A DNA stretch of 64,000 bases, from NCBI GenBank assembly GCA_963666805.2, contig CAXXWR010000006.1:868001-932000 (forward strand). Direction: 5' to 3'. The notes under the pieces were generated by a model. It had not been told where the DNA came from and did no database searches. It saw only the letters and a program-made list of their open reading frames with translations. The stretch comes from Fusibacter sp963666805 (lineage in GTDB: Bacteria; Bacillota; Clostridia; Peptostreptococcales; Acidaminobacteraceae). Below, one piece after another: positions 17,483 to 25,830 of the stretch. Within the stretch, counting starts at the first letter, position 1, and the number at the start of each line of letters is the position of its first letter. Made by a program: the position numbers and the translations under genes.

Positions 17483-18427
17483 TTGCTTATTTTAAAGTCA
17501 TATGATATGAGTGATTTTGGTAAAAAGATGGTTATTATTAGAAAGTCACTCGGTTTTAGCAGAGTGCATGCCGCAGAATGTGCAGGAATGAGTGAAGAAG
17601 CCCTCAGAAAAATTGAAAAAGGGAAGTCTTTGCCTAGAATCGATACTTTATATTTATTATCTCAAATATATAAAGTAGACTTACTAAAAGTGATTCAAAA
17701 TAGTATGAATGCTGTTGATCTTGAAAGGTTAGTTGAATTGATTGACAGAGCTATTGCAACTGACGATGTAGAAAAGGTTAATGAGACTATACATCATCTA
17801 GAGCAAATGCTAAATAAGAATCATTTTGACCAATTAATAGATAATAAAGAGCTTCAACAAATTAAAATTTATTATCAAGGGATGATGAGTCACTATAGTT
17901 TTGATGATGATTACCTAGAACGTTCTTACAAGCAGTTGATTCATGCTATTCAAGTCACTAATCCACTCTTTACTATAGAGAGATGGCGTGCTTTCTATTA
18001 CACGCCAATTGAGATAAGAATTTTACTCTCGCTTTCTTTTGTCATGATTGATTTAAAGCAATATAATGATACTGTGGAAATTCTTAAGTATGTCAACCTT
18101 AATTTGGATTTATTAAATTTAGAACGTGTTCAAGATATACGCTTTAGGATAAGAATTAATGCTTTGCTTTCCTATGTATGGCACAAATTAAATGATTATG
18201 ATCAGTCATTAAAATATGCTGAAGTAGGGATTGATCAAGCAATGGAAGGAAATGTGATGGATAATCTACCATTGTTGTTGTCAAGAAAAGGGGTTGCCTT
18301 ATATCACTTAGATAACCCCTATTACACAAGATATTTAATCCAAAGTGTTCATTTACTAGAAATTCAAAATAAATATGACAAGGCACGTCAGTATAGAAGC
18401 ATAAATCGTAAATATGGTATCGAATAG
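17483..18427 (+). CDS. XRE-type HTH regulator with TPR-like C-terminal domain
   Basis: A 314-residue protein. Residues about 12-66 form an XRE helix-turn-helix (FGKKMVIIRKSLGFSRVHAAECAGMSEEALRKIEKG). The remainder is helical, with repeat-like Tyr/Leu spacing resembling the tetratricopeptide domains of Rgg/PlcR/RNPP-type regulators that often sense peptides. No signal peptide gene was found beside it. The start is uncertain: TTG at 17483 lies very close to GAGGTG, while ATG at 17507 lacks a near ribosome site but begins directly at the HTH. It probably controls the divergent MFS gene. Confidence 0.8.
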   Translation: MLILKSYDMSDFGKKMVIIRKSLGFSRVHAAECAGMSEEALRKIEKGKSLPRIDTLYLLSQIYKVDLLKVIQNSMNAVDLERLVELIDRAIATDDVEKVNETIHHLEQMLNKNHFDQLIDNKELQQIKIYYQGMMSHYSFDDDYLERSYKQLIHAIQVTNPLFTIERWRAFYYTPIEIRILLSLSFVMIDLKQYNDTVEILKYVNLNLDLLNLERVQDIRFRIRINALLSYVWHKLNDYDQSLKYAEVGIDQAMEGNVMDNLPLLLSRKGVALYHLDNPYYTRYLIQSVHLLEIQNKYDKARQYRSINRKYGIE

Positions 18428-18450
18428 TTTAAAAACTTTGTTATTTGCGT

Positions 18451-18607
18451 CTTAAAGCCAAGCAGGCACGTGATCGCATTTTTGAGCCTTGTCCGAAAAA
18501 TAGAAAAGCCCCCTTTGATGAAAAGCGTTCACTGTTTGAACGCTATCAAAGGGGACTTTTTGTCATTTTTCACAAGACGAGAAACAGCTATTACGTGCCT
18601 GCTTGCT
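18451..18607. repeat. long imperfect inverted-repeat element, copy 2
   Basis: A second copy of the element at 15867-16052, lying between the regulator stop and the convergent methyltransferase stop. The arms are complementary (AAGCAGGCACG near 18460 with CGTGCCTGCTT at 18594-18604), and the centre has its own hairpin (GCGTTC 18525-18530 with GAACGC 18538-18543). Its left arm matches the right arm of copy 1 after reverse complementing and vice versa, so the copies are oppositely oriented. Outer ends beyond the GCC block are not conserved. No gene is visible in it. Confidence 0.85.
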
Positions 18608-18621
18608 ATTATCTATAATAC

Positions 18622-19884
18622 TTAAGGTTCTAAAATAAAGTCTTCGATTTTTTGCTTTCTTAAAACTTTTAAGAAGGCAACTTTTAAATAACTGCTTTCT
18701 TCATAAAGAGGATGCGTTCTAAAGTCTTTTGGTAGTGAATGGTATTCAAGGACTTCAAAACGGGCATCAGCCATATTAAAAGCTTTGCCGACGAATTGCT
18801 TGAACTTATCGAGACTGATGTTAGCAGAGTTATTACAAGCGACGATAATGCCATTGTCTCTTGTAAGTTCGATACATTCAGCCAAAAGAGATGGATAATC
18901 TTTTTCAGCACTAAAAGTCATGGCTTTAGATTTAGCAAAACTAGGTGGATCAAGAATGACTAAATCATAAGTGAGGTCTTTTTTCTCAGCATAGTCAAAA
19001 TAGTTAAAGACATCTTCAATAATAATTTGGTGTGCATCACCAGAAATATCATTGAGTTCAAAGTGCTCTTGTGTACGTTCTAATGTGCGATTGGCAACAT
19101 CTACAGTAGTTGTAGACTTAGCATCACCTTTAGCGGCAAAAACGGTAAAGGCGCCAGTGTAGGCAAATAGATTAAGCACATCTCTGCCACGCGCATATTT
19201 ATTTCGAATTTGTCTTCTGACTTCTCTTTGGTCTAAAAAGACACCAACCATAGCGCCATCATTGAAGTAAATAGCAAATTTTTCCCCATTTTCTTTGACG
19301 ATAATTGGGAATTTAGCACGTTTACCCATGACAAAGCCATCGTTCATATCTTGACTTGAGTGATCAGTTTGTTTTTGTGCTGCAGCGTTTTGGTCAAAAC
19401 GACAATATTCATAGATGCCATCATATTCAACGATTTCACTAAGAGCCTCTTCAATGAGGGATTTAAAGTGATAAATCCCTTGGCTATAATAGTTAATTAA
19501 GTAGTAGCCGGCGAAGAAATCAATGGTTAAGCCACCAATACCGTCGCCTTCACCATTAAAAACTCTGAAGCAATTTGTTTTAGGGTTTTTATAGAGGCCC
19601 ATCCGTTTTTCAAGCCCCTTATAAAGTTTCTTTTTAAAATAAAAATCATCAATGGCTTCGCTTTGAATTTTAGAAAGAACCCAACCTATACCTTTATTTT
19701 GAATGCCATAGTAGGCAGTTGCTACAAATCTTCCATTAGGCTCAGTGAGTGTTAAAAGCGTTCCTTCTTCTAAACCATTAACATCAGATGGATTGCTCAT
19801 AGCTTGGCTAAAAAGCAAGGGATACCCTTTCTTATACTTTTTAACGTGTTTTTCATTGAGTTTAATTTGTTGACGTGATTTCAT
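18622..19884 (-). CDS. class I SAM-dependent rRNA methyltransferase, RlmI-like
   Basis: A 420-residue protein with an N-terminal PUA RNA-binding domain (about 1-75), a central EEHEE-like region and a C-terminal Rossmann methyltransferase (VLNLFAYTGAFTVFAAKG; LVILDPPSFAKSK, where DPPS is the catalytic loop). This matches the RlmI/YccW family, which methylates C5 of a cytosine in 23S rRNA. The exact nucleotide target is inferred. The open frame extends to 19938, but AGGAGG is 6 bases from the ATG at 19884, where family homology begins (MKSRQQIKLNEKH). Confidence 0.9.
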   Translation of the reverse strand: MKSRQQIKLNEKHVKKYKKGYPLLFSQAMSNPSDVNGLEEGTLLTLTEPNGRFVATAYYGIQNKGIGWVLSKIQSEAIDDFYFKKKLYKGLEKRMGLYKNPKTNCFRVFNGEGDGIGGLTIDFFAGYYLINYYSQGIYHFKSLIEEALSEIVEYDGIYEYCRFDQNAAAQKQTDHSSQDMNDGFVMGKRAKFPIIVKENGEKFAIYFNDGAMVGVFLDQREVRRQIRNKYARGRDVLNLFAYTGAFTVFAAKGDAKSTTTVDVANRTLERTQEHFELNDISGDAHQIIIEDVFNYFDYAEKKDLTYDLVILDPPSFAKSKAMTFSAEKDYPSLLAECIELTRDNGIIVACNNSANISLDKFKQFVGKAFNMADARFEVLEYHSLPKDFRTHPLYEESSYLKVAFLKVLRKQKIEDFILEP

Positions 19885-20081
19885 GAGAAACCTCCTTTTT
19901 GTGACCTTATTAATATATAATACCCATTCAAAACTCAATTACATGAAAAAATCAGCTAAGCACAAGAGCACTCAAGGTGAGTCCCTATTAAAGTTCCAAT
20001 GATTGACACTATGGTATAATAAAGGTATAGTAGCAATCAGAATAAACTTTAAAGAATAATGATGTAGGATTGTGTGATCAA

Positions 20082-21908
20082 ATGGATAAAATAAAAACTT
20101 TTTTGAACCAATCTCAATGGGCATTGAGATATGGTCTTTTACGATTATTAGGTAGTACTCTATTAGTCGTATTTAGCGAGACGCTTTACCGTAAAAGTCT
20201 CGTGAATACTCTTTTATGGATGGTTCATTCCCCACTGTTAGCACTTATGAATATTGCGGTGATATTTTCTCTATATATGCTGATTGGGTTAATGACTCGA
20301 AGTGATAAATGTGCCATCACATTAACCACCATTTTAACAGTCATATTGGCACTTGTAAATGCCGGAAAGCTAAGTTTAAGAAATGTTCCTTTAACTTTAT
20401 CTGATTTAACCTTGGGAAAAGAAATTTGGCGTATTCGAAAACAGGTATTTGATTTTAAAATGATAATAGGTATAGTCATTGCAATCGCAGTGTTAGGAGT
20501 CTTTGTTTTTATGATAAGACGTTATCAATTCAAGGGAAAGTCCCCTTGGAGAAGTGGTTACGCTTTATTATTGATTTTAGGATTATTTCCCCTTGTGATA
20601 GGGCAAAATTTTTATTATAGAGATATTTCTATAGAAAAATCAGGTTTCTTTTATTCTTTGTCTAGCGTCACTAGACCGCTTTCATCAACTCAAATTACTG
20701 AAGAATTGAAAAAAGAAGCTAAAAGCAATGTAGCCAAACTCGTCAATCAATATACAGGACAAGACGTTTTGGATACTAAGGATCAAGTGAAACCTAATGT
20801 GATTATTATTCAAAGTGAAGCCTTTTGGGATGTCAATAAACTAGGAGTCGAATTTACAGAAAATCCGATTTCATTTTATGAAGCATGGGAAAAAGAGAGT
20901 ACGCATGGCAAACTTTATGTACCTGTGGTTGGAGGCGGAACCTCTAATACCGAGTATGAAATCTTAACAGGTATGACTCTCAAAAATTATAGTGATGATT
21001 GGGAGATGGTTTTTAATAGCAGTATAAAAAGCCCCCAACCATCTATGGCCTCTATTTTCAGATTAAATGGTTATCAGTCTATTGGTTTTCATCCTTTTGA
21101 GGCCAGTTATTATAGAAGAAATGAAGTTTATCCTTATCTGGGGTTTAATCAGTTTATTGCGTTAGACGATTTGGGAGAAACACCTAAGTATGGATCGTTT
21201 ACAACAGATGATTATGTGACTGATTACATCATTCATTTAATTGAAACAACGGAAGAGCCCCTATTTAATTATGCTGTAACGGTTCAGAATCATGGACCCT
21301 ACGGAGATGCCAGATTTACGCCAGAAGAGAGAAGGGTGAGCTTGGTTACACCGATGACAGATAGTTCGACCTACTTACTTAATAATTATATACAAGGTCT
21401 CTACTATTCAGATAAGAGCTTAGAACGGTTGATCAATTACCTTAAAACATCAGATGAGCCAACGCTTGTGGTTTTCTTTGGAGATCACCTCCCAATGTTA
21501 GGTGCAGATTTTCAAATCTACAGAGAGTCAGGTTATATTGGCAATGAATCAATGGCTCAACTTCAAGAAGATCAAAGAATTATGGATGTAGATTATGTGA
21601 TGTGGTCTAATTATAATAATCGTGTAGAAGAGACATCACCGATAAATGCCTCGTTTTTAACCCCTAGAATTTTAGAGCGTGTAGGCATAGAACTCCCTGA
21701 TTACTTGAAAGCAGTTAAAGGGCTATCCGAAGAAATGCCGATTTATATGAGAAGTTACTATTATGATGAGACAGGGAAAAAAATAGATAAAATACAGCCC
21801 GAATACCAATTATATGCACAGATGTATAGGGTTATACGTGAAAATTATTATTTAGAAAATGAACAAAGAGCAGAATGGAGTATCAATGAAACTGTATCAG
21901 CTAGATGA
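20082..21908 (+). CDS. LTA synthase family / sulfatase-fold phosphoglycerol transferase
   Basis: A membrane protein of 608 residues. Five hydrophobic segments lie in the first 180 residues (about 20-35, 45-70, 80-95, 125-145, 160-175), followed by an extracellular alkaline-phosphatase-fold domain. Metal and catalytic motifs are present: PNVIIIQSEAFWD with Glu246, GGGTSNTEYEILTG with nucleophile Thr287, QNHGPYG and VVFFGDHLPMLG. Such enzymes transfer glycerol-phosphate from phosphatidylglycerol to lipoteichoic acid or other glycans. An in-frame TTG at 20070 abuts the AGGA motif, so ATG at 20082 is chosen. The end overlaps sfsA. Confidence 0.88.
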   Translation: MDKIKTFLNQSQWALRYGLLRLLGSTLLVVFSETLYRKSLVNTLLWMVHSPLLALMNIAVIFSLYMLIGLMTRSDKCAITLTTILTVILALVNAGKLSLRNVPLTLSDLTLGKEIWRIRKQVFDFKMIIGIVIAIAVLGVFVFMIRRYQFKGKSPWRSGYALLLILGLFPLVIGQNFYYRDISIEKSGFFYSLSSVTRPLSSTQITEELKKEAKSNVAKLVNQYTGQDVLDTKDQVKPNVIIIQSEAFWDVNKLGVEFTENPISFYEAWEKESTHGKLYVPVVGGGTSNTEYEILTGMTLKNYSDDWEMVFNSSIKSPQPSMASIFRLNGYQSIGFHPFEASYYRRNEVYPYLGFNQFIALDDLGETPKYGSFTTDDYVTDYIIHLIETTEEPLFNYAVTVQNHGPYGDARFTPEERRVSLVTPMTDSSTYLLNNYIQGLYYSDKSLERLINYLKTSDEPTLVVFFGDHLPMLGADFQIYRESGYIGNESMAQLQEDQRIMDVDYVMWSNYNNRVEETSPINASFLTPRILERVGIELPDYLKAVKGLSEEMPIYMRSYYYDETGKKIDKIQPEYQLYAQMYRVIRENYYLENEQRAEWSINETVSAR

Positions 21909-22605
21909 ATTAAAGAGAGGCATTTTTAAGTCAAGACCTAACCGCTACATTGCTCAAGTAATGATTGACGGTCATTTAGAAACGGTTCATGTCCATGATC
22001 CGGGAAGACTTAAAGAGCTTTTGTGGGAAGATAATGAAGTAATCGTGAGGTATGCGGCACATCCAAAACGCAAGACAGATTGGGATATGATTGCCGCTAA
22101 AAAGGAAGATGAATTTGTTTTGATTCACTCAGGAATCCATCGTTATTTAGCGGAGAACCTCTTAAGAGATGACACAATTGAACCTTTCGGTCATTTAAAT
22201 CAACTTAAAGCAGAAGTCAAAGCCAAACATTCGAGATTTGATTTTTATGCAATAGATGACCAAGAGACACCTATATGGATTGAAGTGAAAGGCTGTTCGC
22301 TTTCAGTTAATGGATTGGCCTTATTCCCAGATGCACCAACAGTAAGAGGCACAAGACATATAGAAGAACTTATTAGTCTAAAAAGAGAAGGTGCTCGTGC
22401 CGGATTAATTATTTTAGTGTTGAGTCAATCACAGCTATTTGCACCTAAAAAAGATACAGATCCAAAGTTTCATGAAACTTTTTATAGGGCTTTAGAAGAA
22501 GGGGTTGAAATACATCCTCTCAGAATTGATTTTGATGCTGAAAAAGGTCGTTTTGAATATGTAGGTGAAATACCGATTAAAAACCCCTCAGGGTTAATGG
22601 ATTAA
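21886..22605 (+). CDS. sfsA: DNA/RNA nuclease SfsA family
   Basis: A 239-residue SfsA protein (sugar fermentation stimulation family), with an N-terminal OB-like domain (RPNRYIAQVMIDGHLETVHVHDPGRLKEL) and a C-terminal nuclease-like core (ETPIWIEVKGCSL, FPDAPTVRGTRHIEEL) in which the E-X-K motif is present. The original E. coli name refers to maltose-gene effects; homologues have been described as nucleases. The frame is open from 21859, but the GGAG-preceded ATG at 21886 fits the family N-terminus MKLYQL. It overlaps the preceding gene by 23 bases. Confidence 0.9.
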   Translation: MKLYQLDELKRGIFKSRPNRYIAQVMIDGHLETVHVHDPGRLKELLWEDNEVIVRYAAHPKRKTDWDMIAAKKEDEFVLIHSGIHRYLAENLLRDDTIEPFGHLNQLKAEVKAKHSRFDFYAIDDQETPIWIEVKGCSLSVNGLALFPDAPTVRGTRHIEELISLKREGARAGLIILVLSQSQLFAPKKDTDPKFHETFYRALEEGVEIHPLRIDFDAEKGRFEYVGEIPIKNPSGLMD

Positions 22606-22645
22606 AAAAAAGCTGATATTGATTTTTCAATATCAGCTTTTATTA
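22606..22645. terminator. bidirectional terminator between sfsA and tpx
   Basis: A perfect 13-bp stem, AAAGCTGATATTG/CAATATCAGCTTT, with A and T runs on its two sides. The core AGCTGATAT is shared with the terminator at 7748. Confidence 0.9.
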
Positions 22646-22726
22646 TAAGTCTAAGCTATTTTTAAAAAAGGATGTTATAAACGTTTTTTATTAGTGGTGA
22701 CTCATGGCGGATAGAGTCACAAAGGA

Positions 22727-23230
22727 CTATTCTAAAGTTTTAATAAATTCAAGAACTTTGTCATAGTCAGGATGTGTGCCTACTTCTTTTACATATTCAA
22801 CATATCGCACTTCTTGATTTTTATCAACAACGACGATTCCTCTTGCAAGTAATCTTAAACCGTCAATGGCAAAACCGTATTTCATACCAAAATCGAGTGT
22901 TTGGTAATCTGAAACCACAATAGAGTTTTCAATGTCATTAGCGACACAGAAGCGTTGTTGAGCAAAAGGTAAATCAACACTGATCGTTAATACGACTACG
23001 TCGGGATGTTTAGTGGCTTCCTCATTGAAATTAATGGTTTGAAATTCACAAACTTTTGTGTCCACAGAAGGGACAACACTGATAATTTTAAGTTTATTAT
23101 CCAGTTCACTAAAATCAAAAGGCGACATGTCTTTGTTAACAGCTACGAAATGAGGCGCTTTATCACCTACTTTAATTTCTTCACCTAATAATTTAATAGG
23201 GTTACCACCCATTGTAATTTGATCTCTCAT
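22727..23230 (-). CDS. tpx: thiol peroxidase, atypical 2-Cys peroxiredoxin
   Basis: A 167-residue Tpx that reduces hydroperoxides using thioredoxin. Peroxidatic Cys61 lies in PSVDTKVCEFQT and resolving Cys95 in QRFCVAND, the spacing characteristic of Tpx rather than AhpC. The family N-terminus with ITMGGNPIKLLG is present. The open frame begins at 23245, but GGAGG 8 bases before ATG 23230 fixes the start. It appears monocistronic and supports oxidative defence in an anaerobe. Confidence 0.95.
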   Translation of the reverse strand: MRDQITMGGNPIKLLGEEIKVGDKAPHFVAVNKDMSPFDFSELDNKLKIISVVPSVDTKVCEFQTINFNEEATKHPDVVVLTISVDLPFAQQRFCVANDIENSIVVSDYQTLDFGMKYGFAIDGLRLLARGIVVVDKNQEVRYVEYVKEVGTHPDYDKVLEFIKTLE

Positions 23231-23596
23231 CTTATTGACCTCCAAAATAATCTTTATTTTAAAATAATTTTCATATTATTATCTCCATTATGGATTATTT
23301 CCAATTAAAAAGATTTCAAACACATTTTTGTCATTTTTTAAAAAAAGATAATATTTTCCAAGGTTTTAGTATAAAATAGAGAAAAGTGAAAGCGTCTTTT
23401 GGGAGACAGACTACATAAATATCAATTTTTGTAGTGGAAATATACAAGACTTATCCACAAATTCTGGGGATAAACCTCTCAAAACTGTTGATAAGTCTGA
23501 AAAAACACGTTGATAAATGGTTAACAAATCATTTGTCAAGGTTTATAAGCGATAAAAAATATGCAAGGTATGCAGATGATTGTGAAAGGAGTTATT
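23231..23596. other. long intergenic region between tpx and the inositol monophosphatase gene
   Basis: 366 bases without a convincing gene. The left half is AT-rich and holds the tpx promoter region; the right half holds the DnaA-box-like cluster. A TAGTATAAAAT sequence near 23368-23378 may be a -10 region for the downstream gene. A small open frame at 23434-23619 is considered accidental. Confidence 0.6.
23451..23516. promoter_or_regulatory. cluster of DnaA-box-like 9-mers
   Basis: A perfect TTATCCACA lies at 23451-23459 on the + strand. On the minus strand follow TTATCCCCA (23465-23473), TTATCAACA (23486-23494) and TTATCAACG (23508-23516), with one, one and two departures from consensus. 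Centres are 14, 21 and 22 bases apart, close to whole helical turns for the last three. The upstream 200 bases are very AT-rich. No dnaA or dnaN gene is near, and gene orientation does not switch here, so this is more likely a DnaA-binding regulatory or titration site than oriC. Confidence 0.55.
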
Positions 23597-24382
23597 ATGT
23601 ATTCAGAAACTATCTATGAACCGATCGTTAAGCTAGCAGTTAATATAGGACAAATTCAAAAATCTTATTATAGAAAAAAGAATATTAAAATGGAAACAAA
23701 GAGCTCAGAAGTAGATATGGTTACGGAAGTGGATTTAATGTGTGACGATAAAATTGTCACTGAGATAAGCCGCCTTTTCCCTGATGATAAAATACTGTCT
23801 GAAGAACAAGGTCATACTAAACGAGAAGGCCTTTATGAGTGGATTATTGACCCCTTAGATGGCACCACTAATTTTTCAAAAGGGCATCCTATTTTTGCTG
23901 TTTCAATTGCAAGATGGAAGGACAATGAACCTGTCTTTGGCGTAGTATATGTTCCAATGCTAGATGAACTTTATATTGCTGAGAAAGGAAAAGGGGCGTA
24001 CTTTAACGGAGAGAAAATAACGTGTTCAGCAGAAACGACCTTAAAACAGTCTTTAATTGCAACGGGTTTTCCTTATGACCGTGCCACATCAATCAATAAT
24101 AACAGTCGTAACTTTGAAAAGATGGTTCCGCATGTGAAAGGCTTAAGACGACTGGGAGCGGCAGCCTATGATTTATGCTTAGTCGCAGCAGGAATCTATG
24201 ACGCTTACTGGGAACTTAGATTGTCTAAGTGGGATATGGCAGCAGGTATGCTTATGATTACCGAAGCAGGAGGCACTTTTGATTACACTGTTGAAAATGA
24301 AAAATACAATGTGGTTGCAGGGGCACCTATTATCTGTGAAAGTATTAAGGCGATTGTGAGTATGGACAATCATCAAAAGTAA
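23597..24382 (+). CDS. inositol monophosphatase family protein
   Basis: A 261-residue Mg-dependent sugar/inositol phosphatase of the SuhB/IMPase fold. Both family signatures are intact: EWIIDPLDGTTNFSKG with the metal-binding Asp residues, and WDMAAGMLMITEAGG near the C-terminus; EEQG supplies the third metal ligand. Substrates in this family include inositol-1-phosphate, fructose-1,6-bisphosphate and PAP, and cannot be distinguished here. The frame extends upstream to 23561, but AGGAG before ATG 23597 gives the natural start. It leads a compact group with the flavoprotein, nitrilase and dapF genes. Confidence 0.92.
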   Translation: MYSETIYEPIVKLAVNIGQIQKSYYRKKNIKMETKSSEVDMVTEVDLMCDDKIVTEISRLFPDDKILSEEQGHTKREGLYEWIIDPLDGTTNFSKGHPIFAVSIARWKDNEPVFGVVYVPMLDELYIAEKGKGAYFNGEKITCSAETTLKQSLIATGFPYDRATSINNNSRNFEKMVPHVKGLRRLGAAAYDLCLVAAGIYDAYWELRLSKWDMAAGMLMITEAGGTFDYTVENEKYNVVAGAPIICESIKAIVSMDNHQK

Positions 24383-24392
24383 GGTGGAGGAA

Positions 24393-24965
24393 ATGAAGAA
24401 TATTATTATCATTATGGGGAGCCATAGGCCCAATCAGAATACTGCTTGGCTTGGACAACAATTGAAAAAAGCGTATGAGCTTGAGCAAGTAACTGTAGAA
24501 TGGGTTGATATTAATCAACAAGCGATTACCCATTGTAAAGACTGTAATTATTGCAGAACTCATTATGGTCAGTGTGTGATTCAAGATGACATGACAGACT
24601 TATATGATAAATTAAAAAAGGCAGATGAATTAATTATCTTAACCCCTGTCTATTTTTGTGGACTTTCAAGTAAACTTAAAGTCTTAATTGATCGCTTACA
24701 GATGTGTTTCATGTGTGACTTTGCCCATCATAAGTCTTTTAGAGACAAGGCGAAAGGGCATGGATACTGCATTTCAATAGGTGGGGCTAAAAACTATCCT
24801 GATCAATTTACAGGAATTGAGGCAAGCATTCGATTTGCCTTTCGCTATTTAGGGTATGATTTGGATGAACACATTCAATTGTCAGATACAGACCATGTCC
24901 TCTTAAAAGAAAGAAAAGAACAAGTGGATACAATCATCAACAGGATAGTGAGGAGAGAATCATGA
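24393..24965 (+). CDS. NAD(P)H-dependent FMN oxidoreductase family protein
   Basis: A 190-residue flavodoxin-fold protein. The N-terminal phosphate-binding loop is IMGSHRPNQNT, and TPVYFCGLSSKLKVLIDR matches the FMN-contact segment. Between them is a cysteine cluster, CKDCNYCRTHYGQC, typical of iron-sulfur flavoprotein or multimeric flavodoxin WrbA-like families of anaerobes, although the spacing does not prove a cluster. It probably reduces small acceptors or disulfides. The frame opens with GTG at 24384, which is part of the GGAGG site; ATG 24393 is preferred. Its end overlaps the next gene as ATGA. Confidence 0.82.
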   Translation: MKNIIIIMGSHRPNQNTAWLGQQLKKAYELEQVTVEWVDINQQAITHCKDCNYCRTHYGQCVIQDDMTDLYDKLKKADELIILTPVYFCGLSSKLKVLIDRLQMCFMCDFAHHKSFRDKAKGHGYCISIGGAKNYPDQFTGIEASIRFAFRYLGYDLDEHIQLSDTDHVLLKERKEQVDTIINRIVRRES

Positions 24966-25816
24966 ATCAAAATATGGTTTTAGGCGTTATTCAAATGAAA
25001 GTCAGTGTGAATAAAGATGAGTCGCTTGAAAAAGCACTTCGTAATATTGAATATTTAGCAGAAAAAGGGGCAAATGTTATTGTATTACCAGAGATGTTTA
25101 ACTGTCCCTATGAAACAGTTCTTTTTAAAGATTATGCGGAGAAAGAGGGCGGTAGAACTTATTCGCTGATGCAAAAATCTGCCAAAGACAATGGCGTTTA
25201 TTTAATTGCAGGGACTATCCCTGAAATCGAAGGTGATAAGCTTTATAATACAGCATTTGTTTTTGATCCTGAAGGGAATTTAGTCGGTAAACATCGTAAG
25301 ATTCATTTGTTTGATATTGATATTCGCAATGGACAATATTTTATGGAGTCAGAAGTGTTAACACCAGGGAATCAAGTGACAGTAATCAAGACCCCTTTTG
25401 GTAAAATTGGGATTGCCATTTGTTACGATGTGCGTTTCCCAGAATTGGCAAGATTGATGGGGGATCAAGGCGCCAAATTACTGGTATACCCCGCTTCATT
25501 TAATATGACAACAGGTCCTGCACACTGGGAACTTTTATTAAGAAGTCGTGCGCTTGACCAACAGGCATTTGTTGTTGGGTGTGCACCTGCAAGGGATTAT
25601 GAATCTGGCTATATCTCATATGGTAATTCAATGATTGTTAATCCTTGGGGAGAAATTATCGGCCGATTACAAGACGAAGAAGGCTATCTTATGGGCGAAA
25701 TTGACATGGAAGAACTTGAAGAAATAAGAGACCAGTTACCGACAATTCAACATATTCGTCGCGATTTATACGAATTAAAGAATCTTTCGGTAAGGCCATT
25801 AACAAAAATAGATTAA
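24962..25816 (+). CDS. carbon-nitrogen hydrolase (nitrilase superfamily, omega-amidase-like)
   Basis: The 284-residue protein has the nitrilase-fold triad Glu44 (LPEMFNCPYE), Lys113 (HRKIHLFDI) and Cys154 (ICYDVRFPELAR). The sequence around these residues is close to the Nit2/omega-amidase group, which hydrolyses alpha-keto acid amides such as alpha-ketoglutaramate; N-carbamyl compounds remain possible. The start codon overlaps the flavoprotein stop (ATGA), and AGGAGAG is a good ribosome site. dapF follows 14 bases later. Confidence 0.92.
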   Translation: MNQNMVLGVIQMKVSVNKDESLEKALRNIEYLAEKGANVIVLPEMFNCPYETVLFKDYAEKEGGRTYSLMQKSAKDNGVYLIAGTIPEIEGDKLYNTAFVFDPEGNLVGKHRKIHLFDIDIRNGQYFMESEVLTPGNQVTVIKTPFGKIGIAICYDVRFPELARLMGDQGAKLLVYPASFNMTTGPAHWELLLRSRALDQQAFVVGCAPARDYESGYISYGNSMIVNPWGEIIGRLQDEEGYLMGEIDMEELEEIRDQLPTIQHIRRDLYELKNLSVRPLTKID

Positions 25817-25830
25817 AAGAGGTGAAGACA

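Noticed and set aside
17483..18427. XRE regulator as part of a phage or toxin-antitoxin module
   Set aside because: The protein is a large HTH-TPR regulator beside an exporter, with no phage, integrase or toxin gene nearby.
23451..23516. Possible chromosome replication origin
   Set aside because: No dnaA, dnaN or other origin-linked genes are near, and coding direction is mainly + on both sides, so the strand switch expected at an origin is absent. Kept only as a DnaA-box-like cluster.
23434..23619. 61-aa open frame in the tpx/IMPase gap
   Set aside because: No ribosome site, overlaps the DnaA-box cluster and the next gene's start, and its composition is unlike its neighbours.
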